Assembly (NCBI GenBank): GCA_964632795.1
Contig: CAZWEZ010000028.1
Span: 1 to 38,253, forward strand
Reading direction: 5' to 3'
DNA: 38,253 bases
Source of the DNA: CAZWEZ01 sp964632795
GTDB taxonomy: Bacteria; Pseudomonadota; Alphaproteobacteria; Rhodospirillales; 2-02-FULL-58-16
The notes beneath the pieces were generated by a model that had not been told where the DNA came from, did not search any database, and saw only the letters and a list, made by a program, of their open reading frames with translations. Shown here one piece after another: positions 38,189 through 38,253 of the stretch (within the stretch, counting starts at the first letter, position 1; each line of letters opens with the position of its first letter). The position numbers were made by a program, and so were the translations under genes.

Positions 38189-38253
38189 ATACCAAGGCGC
38201 ACTGATAATGACCCATAGAGATCGCCTCGGCGTGCCGCCGGGTAGGAGGAAAG
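38189..38253 (+). repeat. Dispersed intergenic repeat, copy 2 (ATACCA module, cut by window end)
   Basis: Positions 38189-38224 match 11234-11269 at 32 of 36 positions, with 22 identical in a row. The remaining 29 nt are also related (CCGGGTAGGA versus TCGGGTAGGA). It is truncated by the end of the window. Confidence 0.65.

Overview
The window looks like a chromosomal segment of a high-GC alphaproteobacterium, most likely Rhodospirillales-like. I infer this from the strong GC codon bias, the DUF2336 protein, the DUF2007/TrmN6-like pair diverging from a polyprenyl diphosphate synthase, the CCA-encoding tRNA-Pro(CGG), the TRAP transporters, and palindromic intergenic repeats typical of that group. 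No species can be named from the sequence alone. I see no plasmid, phage or complete insertion-sequence genes.

Layout. 1-4.7 kb: tRNA methyltransferase-like gene and DUF2007 gene (-), divergent polyprenyl synthase (+), tRNA-Pro, two tiny membrane proteins, a flavin reductase, a truncated hemerythrin-like ORF and a DMT transporter. 4.7-11.1 kb: an envelope cassette made of an ArsR regulator, an RND/MMPL transporter, a LolA-like periplasmic protein and a DUF1302-like outer-membrane barrel (all -), with a divergent DUF2892 membrane protein and a second barrel (+). The ArsR protein carries the two-cysteine arrangement of the BigR/SqrR/YgaV sulfur sensors, and overlapping divergent promoters with a palindrome lie between the two arms. 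11.1-15 kb: lone fliN, a broken DctM tail before an intact DctP-type binding protein, a 170-bp palindrome, DUF2336 and a lysine-rich cytochrome c. 15-19 kb: a TAXI-type TRAP system (binding protein, fused permease, UspA protein). 19.3-25.6 kb: unknown gene, class III aminotransferase, enamidase-like amidohydrolase, heparinase II/III-like protein (-), then an SDR (+). 25.6-27.8 kb: repeat debris and a lower-GC island with an XRE-ImmA protein and a DUF4411 PIN-like protein, preceded by a possible 40-residue helix-turn-helix ORF and a good sigma70-like promoter. 27.8-33 kb: two tandem class I glutamine amidotransferase paralogues and a HAD hydrolase, a Sel1-repeat protein, a lipoprotein, a bacteriohemerythrin and an acidic-tailed membrane protein. 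33.1-38.25 kb: a redoxin, then the conserved yfgM-bamB-der run and three small unknown genes.

The best candidates for something new are the sulfur-sensor-like ArsR/RND/LolA-like/barrel envelope cassette, the XRE-ImmA/DUF4411 island with its overlapping mini-ORF, and a dispersed repeat module (starts ATACCA, ends TGACC) that occurs singly at two places and as the arms of the large palindrome at a third.
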